Assembly: GCA_026999335.1 (NCBI GenBank)
Contig: JALTPW010000829.1
Location: 1-7,938, forward strand
Reading direction: 5' to 3'
Length of the DNA: 7,938 nt
Source: Chromatiales bacterium
Lineage (GTDB): Bacteria > Pseudomonadota > Gammaproteobacteria > SZUA-152
The translations under genes and the position numbers were made by a program. The notes under the pieces are model-generated. The model was not told the DNA's origin. It saw only the letters and a program-made list of their open reading frames with translations, and did no database searches. Shown one piece after another: positions 1 to 6,909 of the stretch; position 1 is the first letter of the stretch; every line of letters begins with the position of its first letter.

Positions 1-1357
1 CGATACGACGACGGGAGTCTTCGACTTCGGCAGGCGACGCGGATTGACTGATGGCGACCCGGGCACAGGCGGTATCGAGCAGACTGACCGACTTATCCGG
101 CAGTTGCCGCGCCGGAATGTAACGATGCGAAAGCTTGACCGCTGATTCCAACGCCTCGTCCAGTACCTGGACGTGATGATGTGATTCCAGTGTCGAGGCC
201 ATGCCGCGCATCATCAGAATCGCCTTCTCTTCACTCGGCTCATCCACCTGCACGACTTGAAAACGCCGCGTCAGAGCCGGATCTTTTTCAAAATACTTTT
301 TATACTCGGCCCAGGTGGTGGCCGCCACCGTGCGCAAGGTACCTCGCGCCAATGCAGGCTTGAGCAGATTGGCGGCGTCACCGGTACCGGCAGCCCCACC
401 GGCACCGATCAGGGTGTGGGCTTCGTCGATAAACAGGACAATGGGCTTGGGTGATGACTGCACCTCTTCAATCACCTGGCGCAGACGTTGTTCAAATTCA
501 CCTTTCATGCTGGCGCCGGCCTGTAACAGGCCCAGATCCAAGGTGCGCAGACTCACATCGGTAAGGCTGGGTGGTACGTCGCCAGCGGCAATGCGTAATG
601 CAAAACCTTCGACCACGGCGGTTTTTCCAACACCCGCCTCACCGGTCAGGATTGGATTGTTTTGCCGGCGGCGCATCAGGATATCGATGATCTGACGAAT
701 CTCGGCATCACGACCAACGATGGGATCCAGCTCACCCTTGCGTGCCTTTTCAGTCAGGTCGATAGAAAATTGTTTCAACGCCTCCTGCTTGCCCAGTTGC
801 GCTGGCGCCATGGCACCACTCGCTTCACCCGGCACGGCACCACCTCCCACCTGAAAACCGTCATTGGCGCTCATGTGCTCTTCAGGCGATCCGCCGACAA
901 TTTCATCAAACTTCTCGGTCAACGTGTCGAGATTGATTTTTTCGAACTGTTTTGAAATCCCCTGTAAGGCATGACGCAGGCTGGATGTCTTGAGAACGCC
1001 GATGATGAGGTGACCAGTGCGCACCTGGGATTCACCGAACATCAATGTGCCGTAGACCCAGCCCCGCTCAACGGACTCTTCGATGTGTGATGAAAAATCA
1101 GAAATAGAGGTGGAGCCGCGCGGCAGGCGATCCAGGGCATCGGTAAAATCCTGTGCCAAATGTGAGGGTTCGAGATTAAACTGTTTGATGATGCGATGCA
1201 GATCCGAGTCCTGCAACTGTAGAATCTGGTGAAACCAGTGCACCAGTTCAACATAGGGATTACCGCGCATTTTGCAAAACACGGTAGCGCTTTCTATTGC
1301 CTTGTAACCCAGGCTGTTGAGTTTGCCAAACAAGGCAACCCGGCTGATATCAGTCAT
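1..1357 (-). CDS. tssH: TssH/ClpV, T6SS sheath-disassembly AAA+ ATPase (N-terminal half, 3' end outside window)
   Basis: ClpV is a hexameric cytoplasmic AAA+ ATPase that unfolds the contracted TssB/TssC sheath so its subunits can be reused. The 452 visible codons start at ATG 1355-1357. The start MTDISRVALFGKLNSLGY and the block FCKMRGNPYVELVHWFHQ are typical of the ClpV N domain. Residues from about 1 to 160 form this sheath-binding double-Clp-N region, followed by a Gly/Ala-rich linker (about 165-190). NBD1 then shows Walker A GEAGVGKT (residues 239-246) and Walker B IVLFIDEAHT (306-315, Asp311/Glu312). No frameshift or stop is seen in the visible part; NBD2 lies beyond position 1. AGGA lies 8 nt before the ATG. 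Other ClpB/ClpA-like chaperones are unlikely, given the N domain and the T6SS neighbours. It is separated from tssG by the AT-rich insert, so it may depend on read-through or on its own promoter. Confidence 0.96.
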   Translation of the reverse strand, partial: MTDISRVALFGKLNSLGYKAIESATVFCKMRGNPYVELVHWFHQILQLQDSDLHRIIKQFNLEPSHLAQDFTDALDRLPRGSTSISDFSSHIEESVERGWVYGTLMFGESQVRTGHLIIGVLKTSSLRHALQGISKQFEKINLDTLTEKFDEIVGGSPEEHMSANDGFQVGGGAVPGEASGAMAPAQLGKQEALKQFSIDLTEKARKGELDPIVGRDAEIRQIIDILMRRRQNNPILTGEAGVGKTAVVEGFALRIAAGDVPPSLTDVSLRTLDLGLLQAGASMKGEFEQRLRQVIEEVQSSPKPIVLFIDEAHTLIGAGGAAGTGDAANLLKPALARGTLRTVAATTWAEYKKYFEKDPALTRRFQVVQVDEPSEEKAILMMRGMASTLESHHHVQVLDEALESAVKLSHRYIPARQLPDKSVSLLDTACARVAISQSASPAEVEDSRRRI

Positions 1358-1386
1358 GACACATGTCCTGTATAACGCCACACTCA

Positions 1387-1438
1387 GCAGCAGGCTGAAG
1401 TGGCAATTTTTTTATAAAATAGCGCTTTAGCCTGCTGC
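1387..1438. repeat. Inverted repeat upstream of clpV
   Basis: The arms GCAGCAGGCTGAAG (1387-1400) and CTTTAGCCTGCTGC (1425-1438) pair over 14 positions with one mismatch (a G-T wobble in a plus-strand transcript). The 24-nt loop is A/T-rich. On the minus strand no T-run follows the stem, so it is not a standard intrinsic terminator. It lies between the small membrane-protein gene and clpV, at the border between AT-rich and core DNA. It could be an operator, an mRNA stem in the clpV leader, or a relic of the event that inserted the cassette. The sequence does not decide between these. Confidence 0.6.
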
Positions 1439-1451
1439 CCGAAGAAAATCG

Positions 1452-1664
1452 TTAAGCAAATTTCTTGACAAATAGCCACCCACCAAGGAAAGAAAACATG
1501 ACACTGACAAGCAAAAATATATTGAAATTTCTTTGCTGGTCAGACTCCGATCCATAAAACTGGATACTAAAATATTCAAACAAAGTGCCGGATAAATATA
1601 CAAGAGCAAAACTAATTATTAGGCCAACAATCATTCCTAAAAAAAACAGCCCTATTTTTTTCAC
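1452..1664 (-). CDS. Small two-helix membrane protein, candidate immunity or accessory protein of the Tae4-type cassette
   Basis: I do not recognise a family for this 70-residue protein. It starts at GTG 1662-1664, which overlaps the TGA of the upstream effector frame (GTGA). GAGG lies 7 nt before it, inside the effector's last codons, so translation is probably coupled to the effector. The sequence shows a short basic N-terminus (MKKIG), a hydrophobic segment at about residues 5-28, a polar stretch at about 34-47 containing YGSESDQQ, a second hydrophobic segment at about 48-65, and a basic tail (VKKFA). The positive-inside rule predicts both ends in the cytoplasm and a short periplasmic loop. 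Known Tae4 immunity proteins (Tai4) are soluble periplasmic proteins of roughly 110-130 residues, so this is not a normal Tai4. An immunity role is inferred only from position. An alternative is a membrane-protein fragment with no T6SS role. Confidence 0.6.
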   Translation of the reverse strand: MKKIGLFFLGMIVGLIISFALVYLSGTLFEYFSIQFYGSESDQQRNFNIFLLVSVMFSFLGGWLFVKKFA

Positions 1665-2305
1665 TTTCGGACCTCAAAAAATCGTATTTTTTTTGATTTT
1701 CTGAAATCCGACCAATAACCAGGAACTACAATATTGAACCTGATCCTGAGCCACGAGCCTAAGCCCGTCAGAGAATCGCCATCCCATAGATCAATATGAT
1801 CACCACCAGAGCCATCGCTAGCAGCATAATAATCCTCAAAACAGATAATTCCCTTCTTACCTAAGATCTTGTTACTACCTGGCCAGCAGCAAAGGATACC
1901 ACTTCATTTCTGAAAAAGGATTTCACTAATACTTTATTCCGGGCAGTCGGTTCCAAATCAATGAATGTCCTTTCTAAAATAGAAAGAAAGTGTATCCTTT
2001 ATTTCCGACTGGTTAGTACGCCAGTATTCACCAGTAATATCTTTTGATTTTTGTATTTGTGGCACTGCCCCTCTATCAATCCAGTCCGCCAACTCTTTGG
2101 CAGCTAGAATATGATTTTTATTTTTATGTACCCAGCATTTTCTGCCCGAAGGATAACCAACAAAGCTGGTGCCAGTTTTGCTCATTGCATAACTAAGTTT
2201 TATGGCGCATTGATTTTTAAAAAGAGGCTCCCCTTTTTTATTCTTTGCATCACATGGATTGTCCCATGGATAGTTTGACCTTAGGGTTTGGAAATACGAC
2301 ATCAT
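1661..2305 (-). pseudogene. tae4: Tae4-type T6SS peptidoglycan amidase effector, interrupted by internal stops
   Basis: Tae4 enzymes are papain-like Cys/His amidases that cleave a peptide crosslink in the periplasm of rival cells. The N-terminal part (2305-1958, 115 codons) carries SNYPWDNPCD (residues 10-19), NQCAIKLSYAM (31-41, putative nucleophile Cys33), KCWVH (56-60) and HILAAKELADWI (65-76), the family's order of blocks. After stops at 1958-1960, 1934-1936 and 1904-1906 the same frame continues with LGKKGIICFEDYY and GGDHIDLWDG (putative catalytic His at 1796-1798), then WSDFRKSKK and TGA at 1661-1663. All three stops fall inside a 110-bp inverted-repeat-bounded segment at 1891-2000. 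The +1 frame is open across that segment, from a TAA just before 1990 to a TAG at 1862, so two compensating frameshifts are an alternative explanation. AGAGG (2310-2314) lies 5 nt before the first ATG; a second ATG follows at once. As read, translation gives a 115-residue product without the His block, presumably inactive. The DNA is visibly richer in A/T than tssEFG, which suggests acquisition by transfer. Confidence 0.85.
1891..2000. repeat. 110-bp inverted-repeat-bounded segment interrupting the Tae4-type gene
   Basis: AAAGGATAC (1891-1899) and GTATCCTTT (1992-2000) are perfect 9-bp inverted repeats. They extend to about 13 bp if one extra base is allowed in the left arm. The segment holds all three stops that break the effector frame. 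It sits between the Leu-Ala-Asp-Trp block and the Gly-Lys-Lys-Gly-Ile block, where the family normally has only a short loop. I see no target-site duplication, and 110 is not a multiple of three although the frame is the same on both sides. Mobile origin is therefore a guess, and chance repeats around a degraded native segment remain possible. Confidence 0.45.
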
Positions 2306-2321
2306 GTTTCCTCTTTCTTTT

Positions 2322-2410
2322 CTAGGAGCCTGTCGGACTTAGGATGAATCTACTGCGGAAAGCCCATTTTGGCCCATTGTTTCGATCTCCTAAGTCCGAC
2401 AGGCTCCTAG
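2322..2410. mobile_element. MITE-like element with 19-bp perfect terminal inverted repeats and CTAG flanks
   Basis: The sequence GAGCCTGTCGGACTTAGGA (2326-2344) is repeated exactly, inverted, at 2388-2406, and CTAG stands outside both arms (2322-2325 and 2407-2410). Counting the palindromic CTAG, the perfect inverted repeat is 23 bp per arm. The 43-bp centre has no coding capacity. This is the form of a non-autonomous miniature transposable element of 81 bp. A 4-bp YTAR-type target duplication such as CTAG is known for some IS5-family elements, but I assign no family from sequence alone. Neither strand has a T-run after the stem, so it is a poor intrinsic terminator, though a 23-bp hairpin in the mRNA could still affect read-through from tssG. 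It ends just upstream of the effector's ribosome binding site. Confidence 0.8.
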
Positions 2411-2456
2411 TAATATAAATAGCCGCCAAACAACCTGTATATTTTTTAGTCCTTGT

Positions 2457-3503
2457 TTAGGTGCTGGTCTCCGTCTCCTGGGCTATCGGCTCCATAACCA
2501 GATCCTGCGCATCGCGGCTGGCATTTTCTGTCATCAGCCAGGTTGTCCAGCCCAACTGCCCCAATTGCCCCAGCCTTAAACCGGGTACTTCATCTTTTTT
2601 CAACACCAGATTCACATCCCAGCAAAGCTCATCACCAATATACTGGCGCAACAATCCGATCATCCGTTGAATGCTTTTTTTTCCCGGCAGAAAACGCTGG
2701 TAATCGCTATACCCGACGGGGCCAAGAATAATGCGGAATTTGCTCTGACAGTCCCAGACCTCCGCCCCCAATGTTGCACTACCACCCAGCGCCGCCGCTT
2801 GGCTGGCGCCGCCGCCCAGCCGGCAGCGACAATCTTCCGGCAACGGCAGCCAATGACCAACAAACTGGGTAATTTTGATGGGCAGGCGAAAGAAACCCTT
2901 GAGCACGGCACTCAGGCCCTCGGCATGACGCGTCTGGCAGGACATTCGCCCGGCATGGTGCAATTGGGCAAAATACAATTCAGCATCATAATCCGGCCGT
3001 GGGGGCTTCCTTAAACCGGCAAGAGCCCCGACATAGAATGCAAAGCGGTCGGTTTCTGGGCGATCATATTCGACGCTCGGCCGGCCATTGGCCCAGGCCC
3101 GGTAAAACAGCGACAACATCCTGTGATGAAACACATCGAGAAAACGGGCAAAGGTGGCATCGCCCGCATTATGCATTCTCTCGTAGGTATACTCTGTCAG
3201 ATGCAAAGGCAAAGGCCCGTTCGGGCCAAGCAGGCCAAAGAAATTAACCGATAAACGCGGTGGCCTGTTTTCGCCACCGGGCTCGAATGAGTCCAATGGC
3301 GCAGGGGCGAAACGCAAGGACGGCTGTTGCGCCAGACGAACAGGATCAGTGCTTGCCTTCAGCGACTGCCCCAGCCTTGGTTTGTCATCATATGCACATT
3401 CCAGACGGCGAACTGCCTGGAAAAAATCAAAATCATACGGCGCATCCTGCAGAGCCTGTTGCAGCACTACAAGGTCTGACGCCTTCCTATCCTTGCTGGC
3501 CAT
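2457..3503 (-). CDS. tssG: TssG, T6SS baseplate wedge protein
   Basis: TssG (ImpH/VasB family) forms the T6SS baseplate wedge with TssE, TssF and TssK in the cytoplasm and couples the sheath-tube complex to the membrane complex. The 348-residue product has the family's usual length. Typical segments are FDFFQAVRRLE (residues 25-35), FFGLLGPNGPLPLHLTEY (88-105) and FLDVFHHRMLSLFYRAWA (121-138), with a C-terminal ILGPVGYSDYQRFLPG block. The ATG at 3501-3503 is preceded by GGAG about 10 nt upstream. The gene overlaps the end of tssF by 37 bp, so translation is likely coupled. It is the last core gene before the AT-rich insert and ends with TAA at 2457-2459. No truncation or frameshift is seen. 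Confidence 0.97.
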   Translation of the reverse strand: MASKDRKASDLVVLQQALQDAPYDFDFFQAVRRLECAYDDKPRLGQSLKASTDPVRLAQQPSLRFAPAPLDSFEPGGENRPPRLSVNFFGLLGPNGPLPLHLTEYTYERMHNAGDATFARFLDVFHHRMLSLFYRAWANGRPSVEYDRPETDRFAFYVGALAGLRKPPRPDYDAELYFAQLHHAGRMSCQTRHAEGLSAVLKGFFRLPIKITQFVGHWLPLPEDCRCRLGGGASQAAALGGSATLGAEVWDCQSKFRIILGPVGYSDYQRFLPGKKSIQRMIGLLRQYIGDELCWDVNLVLKKDEVPGLRLGQLGQLGWTTWLMTENASRDAQDLVMEPIAQETETST

Positions 3504-5344
3504 CGAATGATCTCTCCACGGTCATGCGACCTGATAACCGTTTCTGTAAATGAATTTATCGATACGAATTTACTGAAAAACTGCTCCAACACCGCCCCCA
3601 AAAGAAAAACACCTGAGCCTTCAAAATCAGCTTCATTGAATGTCACGCTGACCTCCAGACCTCGACCAAAAGTGATCGGACCGGCAAGTGGAATACGCCG
3701 GGTGATGGCCTGTGTGGTGATGGACTTAAGTCCTTCGACCTGCTTTTTAATCGCCGCCTCACTGGTGTCACCATACAGCGTCATCAGATCACGCAGGGCC
3801 GCGGCACCTTCGTTGTGACTGCTGCCAGCCAACGACAGATAATTGAGCGAGAGATGATTGATCAAGCGCCAGGCGGTCTCGCCCTCGACAAATGACGGCT
3901 TGGGCGCTGTTGGCCCGGCCACACATCTGACGGACTTCACCGGCGCACTCATCTCCATATTGAAATCTGTCTTTCCCTGACCGACCGGCATATGTAACGG
4001 CAGATCCCGGTTTGTGCACAGAGCTTCCACCGCAAGTTGACGCAGCTCGGTGCGGTAGGGGGCTTCACTGGCATCGACCAGCGACACATAGGCCTCGCTG
4101 CCCAGATAGCTGGAACGGGCACCCTGCCTGCGCTGGCGTGATGACAGCAAACGCGGAATACGTTGCACGGCGTAGTAGGCATTTAAATCCGCCTCAGTAC
4201 CGAGGTCGTTAGCCGCATAAAACGGCAGGAATTCCTGCTCCTGATCGGCACTGGTACCCAATCCCACGACACTGTTGACCTGATAAACCTCAAAATCCAT
4301 GGGCTTGCTGCGGTCAGGTACCACATGATATTCATACTTCGTATCGGTCAGATGGATACGGTCTGTGCGTTTGGAAAAAAGATTGATCGCTGGCGAGCAA
4401 AACAAGGCAAAGTTATCTTTGCTGACGAGTTTCTCGAGATCGTTATCACTTCGGTTCAGCAGAATGACAATATCGATTTCGGTATTCCTGCAACGCTGAA
4501 CGGCGCTCTCTATGCCGTTGAACTCAACAAACATAAAACGACTTGGAAAGGCAAAATATTCCTGTAGCAAGCGGTAGCCGCTAAACGATCTCTGACTGTA
4601 GGGCAATAAGGCCTGGTCGTCCTCGAAACCCACACGCCGAATATGAGACCTGTCCAGCACCTCATAGCCTGAGGCTTTTTTGTCTGCCGGCATAACGACC
4701 AACGCCACGCCATTGGCAAGCATGCGTTCGTATATCTGCATCGGGAGCCCATCACTGCCGCGAAGATAAAATGACAGCTTTTGCAATGATATTTGGTCGA
4801 AGGTCAGGCCGCTGCTTGCTTGCAGGCGTAGACGAATGCCGGCCTTTGCATCCTGCACATGAGGAAAATCAGGCTTGCCAAGCTCACCCAGATAACTGAA
4901 ATACTCGGCCTCTTTGATCTGGATCGGCCAAAGTTCTGTTTCATGGGCGGTGCGATACTCGCAGACAGCTTGCCCCCCCCCGCCCAAACGACTGCGCAAG
5001 ACACTGTGCCGCGGGATGACAATGCCATTTGCCAGCGAGCCTTCACTTAAATCCGGCTGGAACTGGACAACCGCCATGGACGGCGTTGGCGCCAGATAAT
5101 GCGGATAAATCATTTCCAGCAGATTTTGGGTAAAGCGGGGAAACTCCGCATCGACCTTGAGCTGCACCCGGGCCGCCAAAAATCCAAAGCCTTCCAGCAA
5201 CCGCTCCACATAAGGATCGGCGCATTCCAGCTCTTCAAGCCCGAGGCGCCCGGCGATTTTAGGGAACTCTTTGGCGAATTCCGCGCCGACTTCTCTCACA
5301 TGTTGCAGTTCGCGGTTATAGTATCTCAGCAGCCGGGGATCCAT
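3467..5344 (-). CDS. tssF: TssF, T6SS baseplate protein
   Basis: TssF (ImpG/VasA family) is the large wedge component of the cytoplasmic T6SS baseplate, partner of TssG and TssE, and contributes to VgrG-spike docking. The 625-residue protein is within the family range. It begins MDPRLLRYYNRELQHVRE, followed by EFAKEFPKIAGRL, DPYVERLLEGFGFLAARV and EFPRFTQNLLEMIYPHYLAP, the hallmark TssF N-terminus. The end has SGVFLLGAVLEQFFSKFVSI, also typical. The start ATG (5342-5344) shares its A with the tssE stop (TGATG), and the 3' end overlaps tssG. One oddity is a run of nine G on the coding strand (4973-4981) encoding part of a Gly4 stretch near residue 122. The frame is intact as read, but this run is prone to slippage or sequencing error. 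Confidence 0.98.
   Translation of the reverse strand: MDPRLLRYYNRELQHVREVGAEFAKEFPKIAGRLGLEELECADPYVERLLEGFGFLAARVQLKVDAEFPRFTQNLLEMIYPHYLAPTPSMAVVQFQPDLSEGSLANGIVIPRHSVLRSRLGGGGQAVCEYRTAHETELWPIQIKEAEYFSYLGELGKPDFPHVQDAKAGIRLRLQASSGLTFDQISLQKLSFYLRGSDGLPMQIYERMLANGVALVVMPADKKASGYEVLDRSHIRRVGFEDDQALLPYSQRSFSGYRLLQEYFAFPSRFMFVEFNGIESAVQRCRNTEIDIVILLNRSDNDLEKLVSKDNFALFCSPAINLFSKRTDRIHLTDTKYEYHVVPDRSKPMDFEVYQVNSVVGLGTSADQEQEFLPFYAANDLGTEADLNAYYAVQRIPRLLSSRQRRQGARSSYLGSEAYVSLVDASEAPYRTELRQLAVEALCTNRDLPLHMPVGQGKTDFNMEMSAPVKSVRCVAGPTAPKPSFVEGETAWRLINHLSLNYLSLAGSSHNEGAAALRDLMTLYGDTSEAAIKKQVEGLKSITTQAITRRIPLAGPITFGRGLEVSVTFNEADFEGSGVFLLGAVLEQFFSKFVSINSFTETVIRSHDRGEIIRWPARIGRRQTL
4973..4981 (-). repeat. 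Nine-G mononucleotide tract inside tssF
   Basis: The plus strand has nine consecutive C here, so the tssF message has nine G after a GGC codon, within a Gly-rich turn (LGGGGQAV). Gain or loss of one base would truncate TssF at about a fifth of its length and could reduce downstream tssG translation through lost coupling. Tracts like this act as phase-variation switches in some bacteria. Whether this one varies cannot be told from a single sequence. Confidence 0.9.
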
Positions 5345-5856
5345 CAGGCACTGCCCGTCCGGGCGTTTTCCGCGATGGAAATATTGCCGCTTTCCAGATC
5401 CACCTGTGTTTTTAGGTACATGCGCTCTGGTAAGGGTTGAGCCCAGAGTTCCCCTTCAATTTCGAAGGTAATGGCATTATGGTTCATCTCCCCCGCCGCA
5501 ATCACTGCACGTACTTTGAGCGTATTGCGCAGGATGCGCGGCTCAAAATCGAGGATCACCTGGCGCAGGGTATGTTCCAAGACGCCCACATCGGTACTCG
5601 ATACCGTGTGCCCGGCCAGATCAGGCAAGCCATAATTGAGCACGGAATGGGCAACCAACGGATAACCATCCAGCGACTCCCCGGTAAAATTATCCGAATT
5701 GAATAACCAGCCCAAATCGCGCAGCACTGCCGATCTCAGTGCGCCGATAGATAACACCCGCTGCTGGCGGGACTCCCTGGTTTTATGCGGATCATCGTCA
5801 GTAAGACGGTCCAGCAACGAAGGCTGTAGCCGTTCCTTCGGCATTAACTCAGCCAT
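5344..5856 (-). CDS. tssE: TssE, gp25-like T6SS baseplate protein
   Basis: TssE is the T6SS counterpart of phage T4 gp25, a baseplate wedge protein needed to start sheath polymerisation. I choose ATG 5854-5856, giving 170 residues that begin MAELMPKERLQPSLLDRLTD, a characteristic TssE start. GAGG lies 6 nt upstream. A start at 5877 would add seven residues (MPRTRST) inside the tagJ frame with less support. Features seen are a conserved LLDRLTDD segment (residues 14-21), LRSAVLRDLGWLFNS (40-54), the SVLNYGLPDLAG block (71-82), and ILDFEPRI (101-108), which is shared with gp25-like proteins. It overlaps tagJ by 8 bp and its stop touches the tssF start, so the three genes are probably translated together. 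Confidence 0.96.
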   Translation of the reverse strand: MAELMPKERLQPSLLDRLTDDDPHKTRESRQQRVLSIGALRSAVLRDLGWLFNSDNFTGESLDGYPLVAHSVLNYGLPDLAGHTVSSTDVGVLEHTLRQVILDFEPRILRNTLKVRAVIAAGEMNHNAITFEIEGELWAQPLPERMYLKTQVDLESGNISIAENARTGSA

Positions 5857-6694
5857 CGTCGACCTCGTCCGTGGCAACCGACTCCGTCTTTAGATCAGGC
5901 TCCATCGCCGTATCCAGCGAAATGGATCGAATATCCATCAGCGAATACTCGTCTTCATCGGTCGTTAACAGCCGTTGGCCAAGGCCCACATAAAGACCTT
6001 CACTGTACTGCTGCCATTCCGTCTTTCGCGCCAGACGGATGGCACCTTCCTCACAGGTCTCAGAATCCGGATATCGGCTCGGAATCAGGCCAACCGATTC
6101 GCCACCGTTTGCCCAGACAAAATAGGCCGGCGTCCAGACCATGTCGCGCAGGTCTGCCGGTTCTTCAATCGTGATTTGTTGTATTTGATTAAATGGAATC
6201 CAGTAATACTGACCATTGACGATCGCCTCAAGCATCGGACCCAGGCGCATATCCGCATCCGCAATCCAGTCAAACTGCTTGCCATTACAAACACCCGAAG
6301 AAACTGGCGCCAGCTCGAAGGCCTTTTCACGCAACTCATTCGACTGTGCATAATGCCCATCCGCCCACAGACGCAGGGCCTCGACAAGATTGGCCGCCCA
6401 TTGCGCTGGCTGCCCGAACAGCAGTGGTGAACGCTTGCCGGCAAAAACCTCGGCGCGCAGCACTTCACAGCGAATCGCTTCACGATAGGTCTGCACCATC
6501 GCCAGGGCACCGGCATCCAACTCGCCGGCCACGTTTAACTGTGTCAGGGCGCGCTGCCACTGCCCCATCACCACCAGCAACTGAAACAGAAAAATGCGCA
6601 GCTCCGCCTTTGAGGGGGCATCACGCACCTGTGCCTGTAATTGGTTTAATGTTTCTTCCAGCTCACCCGCTTGCAGAAACCCTTCCACCTCCAT
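5849..6694 (-). CDS. tagJ: TagJ, ImpE-family T6SS accessory protein
   Basis: The 281-residue product is an ImpE/TagJ protein (HsiE1 in Pseudomonas aeruginosa). HsiE1 is known to bind the N domain of ClpV and the sheath protein TssB, and is thought to assist sheath disassembly. The N-terminal half (about residues 1-130) is helical and TPR-like (AGELEETLNQLQAQVRDAP, then FQLLVVMGQWQRALTQL). The C-terminal half has the family blocks FDWIADADMRLGPMLEAI (141-158), YYWIPFNQI (163-171) and DLRDMVWTPAYFVWANG (181-197). The last about 30 residues are acidic and probably disordered. The start ATG (6692-6694) has AAGGAG 7 nt upstream. It lies between hcp and tssE, a usual place. TagJ is present only in some T6SS lineages, so the clpV in this locus belongs to the TagJ-associated class. 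Confidence 0.93.
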   Translation of the reverse strand: MEVEGFLQAGELEETLNQLQAQVRDAPSKAELRIFLFQLLVVMGQWQRALTQLNVAGELDAGALAMVQTYREAIRCEVLRAEVFAGKRSPLLFGQPAQWAANLVEALRLWADGHYAQSNELREKAFELAPVSSGVCNGKQFDWIADADMRLGPMLEAIVNGQYYWIPFNQIQQITIEEPADLRDMVWTPAYFVWANGGESVGLIPSRYPDSETCEEGAIRLARKTEWQQYSEGLYVGLGQRLLTTDEDEYSLMDIRSISLDTAMEPDLKTESVATDEVDDG

Positions 6695-6909
6695 ACTTTC
6701 TCTCCTTTGACGCGCTATTTCATTACGCCCTCGAAGGCAGAAAATCCTTTATGGGCACCTCCAGAATCCACTGAAACCGCGCTGGCGACGTTGCACGCAA
6801 GCTAGAATGCGTATTTACCTGCTGTAAATTCCGCATTTCTGCCGGCTTTTCACCTTGCCATCACCGCTTTGCATAGAATTCTTAGAGGCGCCCTTAACTC
6901 ACTGGGTGG
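6695..6909. other. hcp-tagJ intergenic region with an imperfect stem-loop
   Basis: This 215-bp non-coding gap sits inside the otherwise overlapping gene set. An imperfect inverted repeat (ATGCGTATTTAC at 6807-6818 against GTAAATTCCGCAT at 6824-6836, loop CTGCT) could form a stem with a one-base bulge and one mismatch. No T-run follows on the minus strand, so it is at most a processing or stability stem, or an attenuator, that lets hcp be made in excess of the baseplate genes. The strong tagJ ribosome binding site (AAGGAG) is at the tagJ end. I see no convincing promoter or RNA gene. Confidence 0.4.

Noticed and set aside
315..955. Plus-strand frames opposite clpV
   Set aside because: The minus strand encodes uninterrupted ClpV with Walker motifs across this stretch; the plus frames are shadows.
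1427..1609. 60-codon minus-strand frame overlapping the small membrane-protein gene
   Set aside because: It is out of frame with the GTGA-coupled 70-codon gene, starts inside it without a clear ribosome binding site, and is best seen as a shadow.
1862..1990. The +1 frame inside the broken effector as an independent small gene (segment containing TARNKVLVKSFF)
   Set aside because: It looks faintly like the start of NTF2/SnoaL-like proteins, but it is only about 45 codons, lacks a credible start and ribosome binding site, and a chance open frame is equally likely.
2322..2410. Reading the perfect inverted repeat as an intrinsic terminator for tssG
   Set aside because: No T-run follows the stem on either strand, the loop is 43 nt long, and the symmetrical CTAG flanks fit a mobile element better.
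5975..6774. Long plus-strand frames opposite tagJ (5975-6430 and 6346-6774)
   Set aside because: They are antisense to a well-supported gene, are rich in Arg/Pro/His as expected from a mirrored GC-rich frame, and match no family I know.
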